Source of the DNA: Cryptomeria japonica
Lineage: Eukaryota > Streptophyta > Pinopsida > Cupressales > Cupressaceae
Direction: 5' to 3'
DNA length: 60,000 bases
Assembly: GCF_030272615.1 (NCBI RefSeq)
Contig: NC_081406.1
Coordinates: 232,928,396 to 232,988,395, forward strand
Below, piece after piece: positions 47,013 through 57,059 of the stretch; positions within the stretch are counted from its first letter, which is position 1, and the number at the start of each line of letters is the position of its first letter. The notes beneath the pieces are model-generated. The model saw only the letters and a list, made by a program, of their open reading frames with translations, had not been told where the DNA came from and did no database searches. The position numbers were made by a program, and so were the translations under genes.

Positions 47013-47266
47013 GGATTGATCTCTTGTATTATTGTCATATTCTTGATTCATTTTTCTTTGATAATAAATCTTTTCACTTTGTTAGAGCCAAAACCCTTGT
47101 ATTCGTTCTCTCTCTTTCTCTATGATAGGTTTCTTGCATGCAGGTTTCTTTGGGTTCTGTGGATTTGTATTTCTCAAATCCTACATGGTATCAGAGCCAG
47201 ATCTGCTACAGCTTGTTCAAACTTTTGAAAGATTTTGAGATCCAGGTTTTGGTTGCATCAGATCTG
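47013..47266 (+). repeat. 254-bp duplication flanking element C, right copy
   Basis: Same text as 38945-39198 with four transitions. It starts inside B's LTR, directly after C's last base, and continues into B's own leader. The bases after it (TGTTTGTC) share TGTT with C's LTR start, a 4-bp microhomology at the junction. Confidence 0.93.
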
Positions 47267-47502
47267 TGTTTGTCTTCTATTTTTATTTTGGAATAGGGGG
47301 TATCTTTTTTTGGTGCACTTTGAGCCCAAAAGGACCTCACCGTTGAGCTCGTAGTGCCCAAAAACCCCTATTTTCATATAAAATTTGTCCGATTTGGACA
47401 TAGTTGCTCCAGAAGGCAAAAAAAATTTTGCCCCAAGGCCGTACAACCCCAGGGCATGCATTTCGAGGCGCATTAAAAAAAAAAATAATAATAATAATAA
47501 AA
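47267..47502 (+). other. Leader of element B ending in an (AAT)n tract
   Basis: Non-coding leader text, then A-rich/AAT repeats at about 47475-47503. Coding similarity starts right after, at the end of the pre-integrase domain, so the gag-protease deletion ends at this simple repeat. Confidence 0.65.
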
Positions 47503-50037
47503 AAAGCGCAAACATCATTGAGATCCTTTTCCTAAGGGTCGAGCCTCTCGTGCTAGGGCAACCCTAGAGTTGGTACACAGTGATCTTATGTCCTTTCCGA
47601 CTCCTTCTTTTTCAGGGGCCTGTTATGTGCTCACTTTTATTGATGACTTCTCTAGACATACATGGGTGTACTTTCTTAAGTACAAGTCTGATGTCTTTGA
47701 CTCATTTAGGATTTTTAAGACATTTGTGGAGAAGCAATCTGGACTTTCTATCAAGAGGATATGCACAGATAATGGGGGGGAGTATGTAAATCAGGCTATC
47801 AGAGATTTTTGCAATGAGCATGGTTTACAGCATCAGTTTATAGTTCCTTACACCCCTCAGTAGAATGGTGTTGCTGAGAGAAAGAATAGAACCTTACAGG
47901 AGATGGAAAATTGTATGATACAGTCATGAGCTATGAGTTCTTCATTTTGGGCTGAGGCAGTCAATTGTGCCAATTATATTCAGAATCGGATGCCTCATAA
48001 GGCATTGCGACATATGACTCCTGAGGAGGCTTGGACCCATGTCAAGCCTGATGTTTCTACATTTTGAGTTTTTGGTAGTGAGGCTTGGGCATTTATTCCT
48101 GATGCTCAGCAGAACGCCATGGAGAGGAAGAGCCAACCACCCATATTTGTTGGCTACTGTGAGGATGTTAAGGCATACAGGTTGTTTGATCCTGATTCTA
48201 GAGAGGTCCTGTTTCGGTGGGATGTCCAGTTTGATGAGTGCTATCCTCAGATGGATTCTCCATCCCCAGCTTCTCCCTCATTTCCTACTCCTTCCTCTTC
48301 ATCTCTTGAGGATTACTTATCTCTTGAGGATGATGTAGATGATGATCCACCATCTCCACCACCACCAGTTGCTCCATCTTTGCCGAGGTGGGCCCATGAT
48401 ACTATTGAGGCAGCTGGTTCTTTGGCAGGTGATCCTTCCGATACTCATCGCACTCGTGCTCAGACATCTGGTTCTAGTCTTTTGAGTCATGCCATTTCAG
48501 ATGATCCTCAAAAGTTTTCAGAGGCGACAGGACACCTTGAGTGGGATAGGGCCATGGATGAGGAGTATTCTTCTTTGATGAAGAATCATACTTGGGATCT
48601 TTGTCCTCTTCCTAAGGGAAGAAAGTTGGTTCGATGCAAGTGGGTGTATCGTACCAAGTATGCTGCAGATGGTTCTATTGATAAGTATAAGGCCTATCTT
48701 GTTGCGAAGGGGTTTTCTCAGGTAGAGGGTATTGACTACTTTGAGACCTTTGCTCCTATCGCCAAGATGAATTCTATACGCCTGGTACTTTCACTTGCAG
48801 CTTCACAGGGATGGACAGTGTTTTAGATGGATGTGAAGAGTGCCTTCTTGCATGGAGACCTACATGAGGAGATCTATATGGAGCAGCCTCAAGGATTTGT
48901 GTTGGACACTTCTTTGGTTTGCAGACTTTGACGTTCATTGTATGGTCTCAAAAAAGCCCCCAGGGCTTGGTATGAGAAGATGGACTCTTTCATGCTTTCC
49001 TCTCACTTCACACGCTGTCATTCTGATCACATAGTCTATATTCAACATCAGGAGGGTGATCTTTTGATTCTTGTGCTATATGTAGATGATCTCATCCTTA
49101 CAGGTAGCTCATCCTCCATGATTTAGAGTGTTTAGAGAGCTTTGATGGAGCAGTTTGAGATGACAGATCTTGGTCTCTTGCACTTCTTTCTGGGTCTACA
49201 GGTTATTCAGTCTTCGGATGGGATTTCCATATTTCAGGAGAAGTATACTTTTGATATGCTTCAGCAATTTGGCATGCTTGATTGCAAGTCTTCCCCCACT
49301 CCATTTCAGTCAGGTGTTGTTTTGTCTTCCACTTGCTCTACTCCTTCAGTAGACCCCACTTTATACAGGCAGTTGGTTGGCAGTTTGTTGTACCTGACAC
49401 ATTCTTGTTCTGATCTTTCCTTTGGGGTTGGCCTTGTCTCTCAATTCTCCCATGATCCTCATGAGAGCCATTGGCAAGTAGCCAAACGTATTTTGAGGTA
49501 CATTCGGGGCACCACACATTATGGCATTCACTACACTTCAGGATCCCCTCACATCATTGGCTTCATTGACACCGATTGGGCTGGTGATGTCAATGATCGG
49601 AAGTCTACTTCTGGCTTCATTTTTTGCCTTGGTTCTAGTCCTATTACATGGTCTTGCAAGAAGCAGTCTGCTATTGCATTATCATCTACAGAGGCTGAGT
49701 ACCGTGCAGTAGTGTTAGCCAGTCAGGAGGTTTTATGGCTTCGGCAGTTGATGACAGAGTTTGGGTTTCCTCCAGATTGTCCCACTCTTCTTTGGTGTGA
49801 CAATCAGAGTGCCATTCACATTTCTTGCAACCCAGTGGAGCATCAACGGACAAAGCACATTGAAATCCACATGCACTTCATCAGGTAGTTGATTCAGGAT
49901 GGTTCACTCATCTTGGAGTATATTCCTACAGAGGAGCAGGTTGTAGACATCTTCACTAAACCTTTGGCATCTCCGCGCTATCTTCAGTTGTGCTCCATGC
50001 TTGGGGTGAAGGAAGTTGTCCTTGGGGGGTCTCAGTG
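47503..50037 (+). pseudogene. Element B copia integrase-RT-RNase H pseudogene
   Basis: A single plus-strand frame with no frameshift: end of pre-integrase (DPFPKGRASRARATLELVHS), integrase core (TFIDDFSRHTWVYFLK, CTDNGGEYVN), chromodomain-side linker with a Ser/Pro-rich stretch near 48250-48400, RT (RCKWVYRTKY, MDVKSAFLHGDL, YVDD at 49079-49090) and RNase H (GLHY-type GIHYTSGSP, DWAGDVNDRKSTSGF, STEAEYRA, CDNQSAIHI), ending at TGA 50035-50037. Nine stops interrupt it: TGA at 47519, 47927, 48065 and 48929; TAG at 47861, 48824, 49124, 49133 and 49886. Each fits CGA-to-TGA or CAG-to-TAG. The catalytic residues I can see are intact. Confidence 0.95.
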
Positions 50038-50248
50038 AGGCCTTCCTTCCTTCATGTTTTCTTTTCAGCATGATTCTTTATCTCTTTTTGGAGAGGAGTT
50101 TTTTCCCACTGGGTTTTCTCCTTTACTCCGCTTTATAGAGATTTTCTTGTATTCGGGTACCTGATCAGGCCTTGTTGCCGGGACCCTCTTTTGCATTGTA
50201 GTTCCTTTTCTTTCTTATGCATTGTTTGTAGCTGCATTGTAGCTCATC

Positions 50249-50259
50249 TTAAGGGGGGG
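50249..50259 (+). other. Polypurine tract of element B
   Basis: TTAAGGGGGGG directly before the 3' LTR start at 50260. Confidence 0.88.
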
Positions 50260-50563
50260 TGTTAGAGTAAAGTAATTAATTAACTTTACTCTCCTCTTAA
50301 TATTTCTCTTTATGCATACATTAGTCATTTAATAATTAATATTTAATTATTAAATGCTCTCACCTTAGGGTTAGGTTTTCCTTTCAGTGTTGATCTCCTT
50401 TATAAGGATTGATCTCTTGTATTATTGTCATATTCTTGATTCATTTTTCTCTGATAATAAATCTTTTCACTTTGTCAGAGCCAAAACCCTTGTATTCGTT
50501 CTCTCTCTTTCTCTGTGACAGGTTTCTTTGGGTTCTATGGATTTGTATTTCTCAAATCCTACA
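50260..50563 (+). repeat. 3' LTR of element B
   Basis: TGTTAGAGTAAAG ... AAATCCTACA, 304 bp, followed by the TSD CTTAC. Confidence 0.95.
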
Positions 50564-51640
50564 CTTACTCTCAGGATGAGTCAAGAGTTGGAAGCCAGAA
50601 GAACAGCTGAAGACACAATTATAGATAAGGAGCATGAGATTATTAAGCTAAACAGAGAGATTAGTACCTTGCATGCACATCTTCAAGAGGAAAAACAGGA
50701 AGTGAAAACTCATCTAGACATGGCTATGTCTCTTAAAGAGAGTCTTATGAAAAAGAATGAAGATCTTACTAAGGAGTTGGATGATGCTAATGAGATATTG
50801 GCTAAATACAACAAGAGAATTACTATGCTTGATGAGAAGATTCAATCACAAAGTAAGAACAAAGATACACATTGGTTGGGATACACAACCTTTGAACAAG
50901 GAGAACCATTAGGTACTAAGGACACCTTGCATGAAGACAAATCTACACCAATGAAGAAAAAGAAGAACACTGATAAGGGAACCTACAAACTAGTATGCTT
51001 TAACTATCACAAGGTAAGTCATACTGCTAATGTTTGTAAAAATAGATCCAATGTTGTTAATGGTAATAGACCAAATACATATGATGGATATAAGTCTAGT
51101 ACTTTTAATGGTTATTTCTATAATTGTAACAAGTATGGGCATAGAGTTGTTGAGTGTAGGTCTAGAGTGAACGATAAAAGATCTTACATGGGTCAGAGGT
51201 CTAATGGTGAATGGAAGAGATCATACTATGATTGGAGAAACCCTACTGGCAGAGACCTTATGTGAACTGGGCTAGTCCTTATGAAATGGAGAATAGATGG
51301 AATGTGATTTGCAACATTTGTCATAACTATGCACATGTAGCTATGAATTGTAGAAGAATTGGTAGAGGCAATGTTGGACCTTGGAGAGCATCTGGAATGG
51401 CATGTTTTCATTGTCACAAACCAGGACACCTTGCAAAGTTTTGCAGAGCTAAAATGAATAAACCAGTTAATTAGTCTATTGATCGAAAAGGAAAGAAGAA
51501 AGTAGATATGGAGAAAACCGGGAATGAGATGAACAATATTTGGAAAAAGAAAAGTGAGGAGAGACCATCTAAGGACTCTAATTCTTCACCTAGCATGGAG
51601 AATCCTTCACCGGAAAACTAAGCTATGTATGAGGCTTAGG
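50564..51640 (+). pseudogene. Element A gag, C-terminal part with four zinc knuckles
   Basis: Continues the gag frame from 38798 after B. A long helical segment (DKEHEIIKLNREISTLHAHL) is followed by four knuckle-like motifs: CFNYHKVSHTANVC and FYNCNKYGHRVVEC, each with one Cys lost, then intact CNICHNYAHVAMNC and CFHCHKPGHLAKFC. A frame change near 51240 moves the last two into another frame. Gag ends near 51474, with decayed text to about 51640. Multiple knuckles are more than the one or two usual in copia gag. Confidence 0.82.
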
Positions 51641-52244
51641 GGGAACATATTGTCAAATCCATTTCTGGATCCCCTGAATGGTATGTGGTAAGTTAAATCT
51701 GCATACTTTGATGCATAATATTGTTATGAAGTGATTTTATGATCAAACTAGTAAACTGAATGTGATATGTGTGTCGGTATCAAGTTTTAGAGTTGAACAA
51801 TGAGTAGGGTATGTTCAACCGGTTTAGTAAAAGGAAAATAATAGTTATTAGTTAGTTTAATATTTTTTCACTTAATATTGTTGAGAGAACATCTGGAGAA
51901 TGTCAAAAATATTGAAGAGCTTTTGACTGCTACTTTGATTAAAGTTGATAGCAGATTGTTGAGATTTATGAATCAGTGGAAGAGCATTCTCACTAGAAAC
52001 CCTAGTTGTAAACAAATCTGATGATACCAATAGATCTAGTGAAGCAAATGATGATTAAAAACTTGTGATTATTGAACCGGAAGTGCAGAAAGATGTTGAG
52101 AAGAATAGTGTAGATGATGATGCTTAACTGACAGATAATGAAGATGAAGATGAAGGAGAAGACTATGGTGAAACCTTTGTACTGGTATCAAGACTTGAAG
52201 GTGTTAGAATTTTGCTTGCCGTTGCTATTTTTTTAAGTATTTAA
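51641..52244 (+). other. Deleted-pol region of element A
   Basis: Non-coding text between gag and RT. Protease, integrase and the N-terminal RT are absent. An acidic stretch near 52100-52170 (NEDEDEGED-like) may be linker debris. Confidence 0.55.
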
Positions 52245-53417
52245 GGTATATCAGATGGATGTTAAATCAACTTTTATGAATGGTATCTTGGAAGAAGAAG
52301 TATATAGAGAACAACCAAATGGGTTTGGATTGAAGCAAGCTCCCAGATCATGGTTTGAAAGATTACATGCACATCTGATCAAGATAGGATTCCAAAGAAC
52401 TAGTGAAGATAATAACATATATTTGAAGACTGATGAAGGCAAAATATTAATTGCTGAAGTTTTTTTTGATGATATAATATTTGGGGGAAATGATGACATG
52501 TGTATGTCTTTTGCAGATGAAATGAAGAAAGAATTTGAGATGTCTCTTATCGGTGAGATAAAATTATTTATTGGTTTACAGATTCAACAACTGGAGAATG
52601 GAATATTTATCTATCAGACTAAGTATGTAAAAGAATTCTTGAAAAGTTTTGGCATGGAAGATTGTAAACCGGTTGGTACTCCGATGGTGACAGGTTGTAA
52701 ATTGTCAAAACAAGATGATTCATGTCGTCTATGGATGAGAAAGAATGCAAGTCTATGATTGGAAAGTTGTATTATGTTGTTCACAATAGACTAGACATTG
52801 CACATACTATTGGATTGGTTGCAAGATTTCAGAACGATCCTAAGGAGATACACATGGTAGTGGTAAAAAGGATATTCAGGTATTTGAAAGGAACAATTGG
52901 TTATGGTTTGTGGTATCCTTACAATGATAATTTTTCTTTAAAAGTTTTCACATATGCAAACTAGGATGGAAATGTTGATGACTGGAAAAGCACAACTGGT
53001 GGAGCTTTCTTTTTAGGAGAAAGATTGGTGTCTTGGATAAGAAAGAAACAATCTTGTATTTCACAATCTACAACTAAAGTAGAATATGTGGCAGCATCAA
53101 TGAATTGTACTCAGGGTATATGGATGAGACATTTTTTGGAAGGTTTTAAGGAAGAAATGTCTGAACCGTTGATTATTCATTGTGATAACACTAGTGCTAT
53201 TAATATTTCAAAAAATCATGTATTACATGCAAGAACAAAGCACATTGAATTGAAGTATCACTTTCTAAGGGTAAGAGTACAAGAGAGGAGAGTAAAAATA
53301 GAGTATGTGTCTAGCAAAGAGAAGTTAGAAGATATACTCACTAAACCTTTGCCTAAGACAACCTTTGAATATCTTAGAGGTAGATTAGGGGTTGTACCCC
53401 TGAGAAATATCAACTAA
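52245..53417 (+). pseudogene. Element A RT (C-terminal) and RNase H
   Basis: Starts at YQMDVKSTFMNGILEEEVYR. A deletion joins NGFGL directly to KQAPRSW, removing the usual LYGL lead-in. The catalytic motif FFDDIIFGG keeps both Asp. After a frame change near 52740 the text continues MIGKLYYVVHNRLDIAHTIG, then RNase H with YAN*DGNVDD, where TAG replaces the Trp codon of DWAGDVDD. The last open piece, 53025-53417, contains VSWIRKKQSC, HCDNTSAINISKNHV and the C-terminal RGRLGVVPL. Non-functional without integrase and protease. Confidence 0.9.
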
Positions 53418-53719
53418 GATTCTAGTGATGCATCAATCTGATGAATTCATTGAATATATTTCAGTTTTTGATTGATGTGAAGTGGGCTACTCCTCAAGGG
53501 GAGTAGCTACGATGAGAAAAACAAAGATGGTAGCAACACAGATGAAGAAAACAGAGGTATTTGCACCTTTGGCATTGTTGTGAAAGGAGGAGAAGAACTA
53601 GTTGAGAAGAAGAAGAAATAGATAACCGATAGAAGAAATACAAAAAAGATGTTGAGAAGAAGAGAAAGTATAGAACAAATCAGTCCAGTTCAACATGATG
53701 AGGTTTTTCAGTGCTTCCA

Positions 53720-53739
53720 TCAATGCCAAAGGGGGAGAA
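53720..53739 (+). other. Polypurine tract of element A
   Basis: ATGCCAAAGGGGGAGAA directly before the 3' LTR start. A related purine box (CAAGGGGAGTAGC) lies near 53497. Confidence 0.88.
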
Positions 53740-55248
53740 TGTTGGCATATTGACATAGCTAATAATGCGACTGGATATTGGCATAACTATTGATGATATT
53801 CATGAACTGGTATAAGGACTATTGGTGATGATATAGTTGAGATGTTGTTTGATGAGTTGATGATCAGTTTGTGTTGTCATTGATGGCAAGTATGGTTACA
53901 TTGTTTTATCATGGTATTTAAGTAGTTTATGATTGACCAGAAAGCTATGGAATGGATTTGACAGTTAACTGGCAAATAGGACTTTAACCAATAAATGTAA
54001 AACTGCGTTATGCTTAAGTAATTAGATCTAAAGATTGTTGAGGAATTTGGTGTCATGGTTTGGAATATGTGTTTGTAACATTGTAATGATATTATGATTG
54101 TAACCACATCATGTTTTGGCTACCGGAAGTCTTTTTTGTGATTGAGTGGTTTATTTTATGTAAGGTGTTAGTAGGGTTTAAGAATCGGTATTCAAATCTT
54201 ATAACGGGTAATGATTTTGAGTTTGATGGTCTATTACATTATGTTTGTAAAATGGTGATGGCATGGCTGAATCCACGTGAAGTATTAAAATGTTGTTTTA
54301 GCACAATTACAAATGGAATCTCTTGGGAAATAACAAAGAACATAGAAGAATGTTTTAAGGGCTTGATTGCTTATCAGATCAAAGTGTAGTGATGATTTAT
54401 GATCATTCAATGACTATAATTGATTTATAATTTATTGTAATGATCCATATGATGATCTGTAATAATTTGTAAAGATATGTGATTATCTATGATGTAAATC
54501 TTAGTATGACATTAGGGTTTTGTAACCAACTAATTTGCAAATTCTATTTAGGGTAAGTCTGTGATGATTTACTGTGTCGGTGATCAAAACAAAAGTGTGT
54601 GACCAAACCAATGTATGTGTGTCTGCAAGAGAGAATCAAATTGGAGTAGAAAAGGATATGTACAAGCAAGTAGAGAGTGCTATTTTTAGATCATACATTT
54701 TCTATTCCCTACCAATTGGAGTAGACTCAAAATCCCTTAATAGAGTAGGTCTTGACAGGCCTGATTTTATAAATCCCTTCATTGGGTGACTCATTAGCTT
54801 GGGTTCTAAATCATTTCAAAAGGTTACTCCTAATAGAGTAAATCTCCTAACAAGGCTGAGGTAAATACCTTAACCGGGGACTCCTAATAGGGTCTACTCC
54901 TAACCGGGCTAGGCTCCTAACAGGGTGCATTCCAAAAGAGTGCAAAAAACTTGTGGCTACCAATTCCCACCATAGTTTTTCCCATTTTTTTTTCCACATG
55001 AAAATATTGGTGTTCATGTGTTGATTGATTTCTTATGTGTTGAGTTGATATCTTTCTATAACATGCATGTTGATGAACACTTAAATGAGTAGTTTGATAA
55101 ATTTTATTAGTAGGTTGATATTAGTGGCTATCGGTACTAGTTATGATCTATTTTGGTGAAGAATTGATCATTTTGGTTTAAGATTTCAGTTTGTTGTTAA
55201 TATTGATTCATCCCCCCTCTCAGTATTAATCGAATCTTGTAAATAATA
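53740..55248 (+). repeat. 3' LTR of element A
   Basis: TGTTGGCATATTGACATAGC ... TGTAAATAATA, 1509 bp, ending ATA instead of ACA (one transition). It is longer than the 5' LTR through several indels, including an extra ~30 bp at its start and extra CTCCTAAC...GGG units near 54830-54920. Confidence 0.9.
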
Positions 55249-55253
55249 GTTGG

Positions 55254-55495
55254 ATGTGCTCTTTTGATTATCTCTCTACCATTGGGTTTCTTTCCCTCTT
55301 CTCCTACAGAGGTGGAGATTATGGTGAAGCTTGTTGGCATAGAGTGTTTCTGGTTCTGGCATCTCTTTTTGTTCAAGGTTTTGGGAGACTTTTCAAAACC
55401 CTTCCTTCTAGCTAAGCATCATGAGATTATTTGTTGGTTGTTGCACTATGTCTCTCTATGGATGGTCTCTTTCCTTCTATCTCCTATTGAGGTGG
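55254..55495 (+). CDS. Long open frame, right part, cut by element D
   Basis: After the right GTTGG copy, the frame started at 36524 continues without a stop (CALLIISLPLGFF, GIECFWFWHLFLFKVLGDF, HEIICWLLHYVSLWMV) until element D's LTR begins at 55496, which supplies a stop at 55504-55506. Composition and hydrophobic character match the left part. Family unknown; see the entry at 36524. Confidence 0.3.
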
Positions 55496-56709
55496 TGTTA
55501 GAATAACCAGTGGACAATTGAGAAGGGGGGTGAATCAGTTGTCAACAGATTATATTAATCAAACCACTTTATAACCTGTAACAGGAGCACATAAACCTGA
55601 ATACAGGAATACTAGAAATAGATATCGGTAAGCAATAAAACTTAAGAATGAAACAAATAATTAACACAATTCAACCATACCACATAACACCATGATTTGT
55701 ACGTGGAAAATCTAGTAAAGGTGAAAACCATGGTGGGAAGCCTACCCACAGTCAGATAATACTTCTGCAGAAAGTATGTGATATAATGAGGGGCGTGCAC
55801 ATGCAGGAAGGCACACTATTGAGAGCATACTGCTCATTACAAAGGAGTCACACATATTATAGAGAGGTTATAACCACCTCGATATAATTGGAGAATAATC
55901 CAAAAGAATGAACTGCCAGAGATAGCATCTACCATGCTTGATTACAGTCCCAGTTAAGCTCAATACCGAAGGCCTTTGACCTCTTACATAAACCCAATTT
56001 GATCTTCAATGATTAACCAAATCTCCTGCCTGAATGATATTACATTATTCGCACATTACATTCCTTTTCCACGATCTACAATGAGATCGTACATTAATTT
56101 ATACAAACCCTAAGGCCTAAACCAATTAGGTCAGCCACCTAAAAGATATTACAATAAGATCATTACATATATCCACATTACAATGATATTCCATGTCGGC
56201 TTTAGTCTTAAACAAGAATAACCAATTCATAAATCATTGTGGTAATGTGTAGAGAACACATTACATGATACCGGTCCATAACCTAGATAGGTATGAGACC
56301 TAATCTAGGTCCACCATGCCAAAGCGATGTCTCCATTCAGTCGAGGTATGAATAAAGATCATCTTCAGCATCCTAAATTCCATCTAGAAGTCGCACCAAC
56401 ACCACTTGTGCATCTTGTCAAAGATTCTCAGTAAATGCTTTGTCAGTAAAACCTTAAACCCTTACTAATATAGGCTTACTAGAGTGTATGATAGCATCTG
56501 ATCACCAAGTTGATACCAACTGACCAAAATATTTTTCATTGATCCAAACATGTCGGTAGTGTCTAATAGATAGTCCCTTCTACCAGTAACACTAGATCTT
56601 ATGTCGGTAACTGAAACTTGATTGTCGGTAGCCAATCATAATAGCTAGTGTTGACATTAATGAAAAAACATCAATGCAACACATAATCAATTCCTTCATA
56701 TTTCCAACA
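55496..56709 (-). repeat. 3' LTR of element D
   Basis: Plus-strand text TGTTAGAATAACCAGTGG ... ATTTCCAACA, 1214 bp. Shares the GATTTGTACGTGGAAAA and GGTGGGAAGCCTACCCA boxes with E. Confidence 0.92.
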
Positions 56710-56975
56710 ATCTTCCCCTTTGGGATTGATAGAAACACTAGATGTGAAAAAGAAAACATCTAAGTGCCAAGAAATGCCAAACATTTCTCATAGAAGATAT
56801 AACAATGAAAAACTAAAAAATCCCAACAACTCCTCCTGAGGAGTGTAGTCCAGTCTAAATCTCTCTCCCATATAAAAAATTATTTTTCACATCATGTATA
56901 TCTCCCCCTTTGATATCAATGCCAAAGATATGACATAGATATCAAAATCCTCTAAATCTCAAAGTTGACTACTCC
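56710..56975 (-). other. Polypurine tract and inner PPT-like boxes of D
   Basis: The minus strand reads CCCAAAGGGGAAGAT at the LTR edge, with inner boxes TCAAAGGGGGAGA (~56897) and TTAGGGGGAGTAG (~56963), in the same order as in E. Confidence 0.78.
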
Positions 56976-57059
56976 CCCTAAGTAGCATGACCACTACACA
57001 AATCCGGAGCGAAGGATAAAGTTGATAATGTATATTGGACTGATGCACTGCTCCATCAG

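Larger units (their letters stand above)
38799..50563 (+). mobile_element. Copia element B, TSD CTTAC
   Basis: Both LTRs, primer-binding site, integrase-RT-RNase H and polypurine tract are on the plus strand. CTTAC flanks it at 38794-38798 and 50564-50568. Gag and protease are missing: coding starts at the end of the pre-integrase domain right after an (AAT)n tract near 47475-47503. Element C is inserted near B's 5' end with a 254-bp direct duplication. LTRs differ at 6 of about 304 aligned positions (~2%) plus one 15-bp indel. Confidence 0.94.
37147..55248 (+). mobile_element. Copia element A (hosts B, which hosts C), TSD GTTGG
   Basis: Both LTRs, the primer-binding site, gag, RT-RNase H and polypurine tract lie on the plus strand. 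Perfect GTTGG copies flank it at 37142-37146 and 55249-55253. Element B sits in gag. Outside B the internal region is short: protease, integrase and the N-terminal half of RT are deleted between about 51640 and 52245. The two LTRs differ at about 11% of sites in the 270 bp I compared, plus indels, making A the oldest of the three nested elements. Confidence 0.93.

Noticed and set aside
47258-47518. Minus-strand 86-codon frame near element B's leader
   Set aside because: Depends on the (AAT)n and A-rich tract; antisense to a non-coding leader.
38799-50563. CRISPR-like or phage-like reading of the multiple direct repeats
   Set aside because: The repeats are LTRs and duplications of plant retrotransposons, with tRNA primer sites and polypurine tracts.
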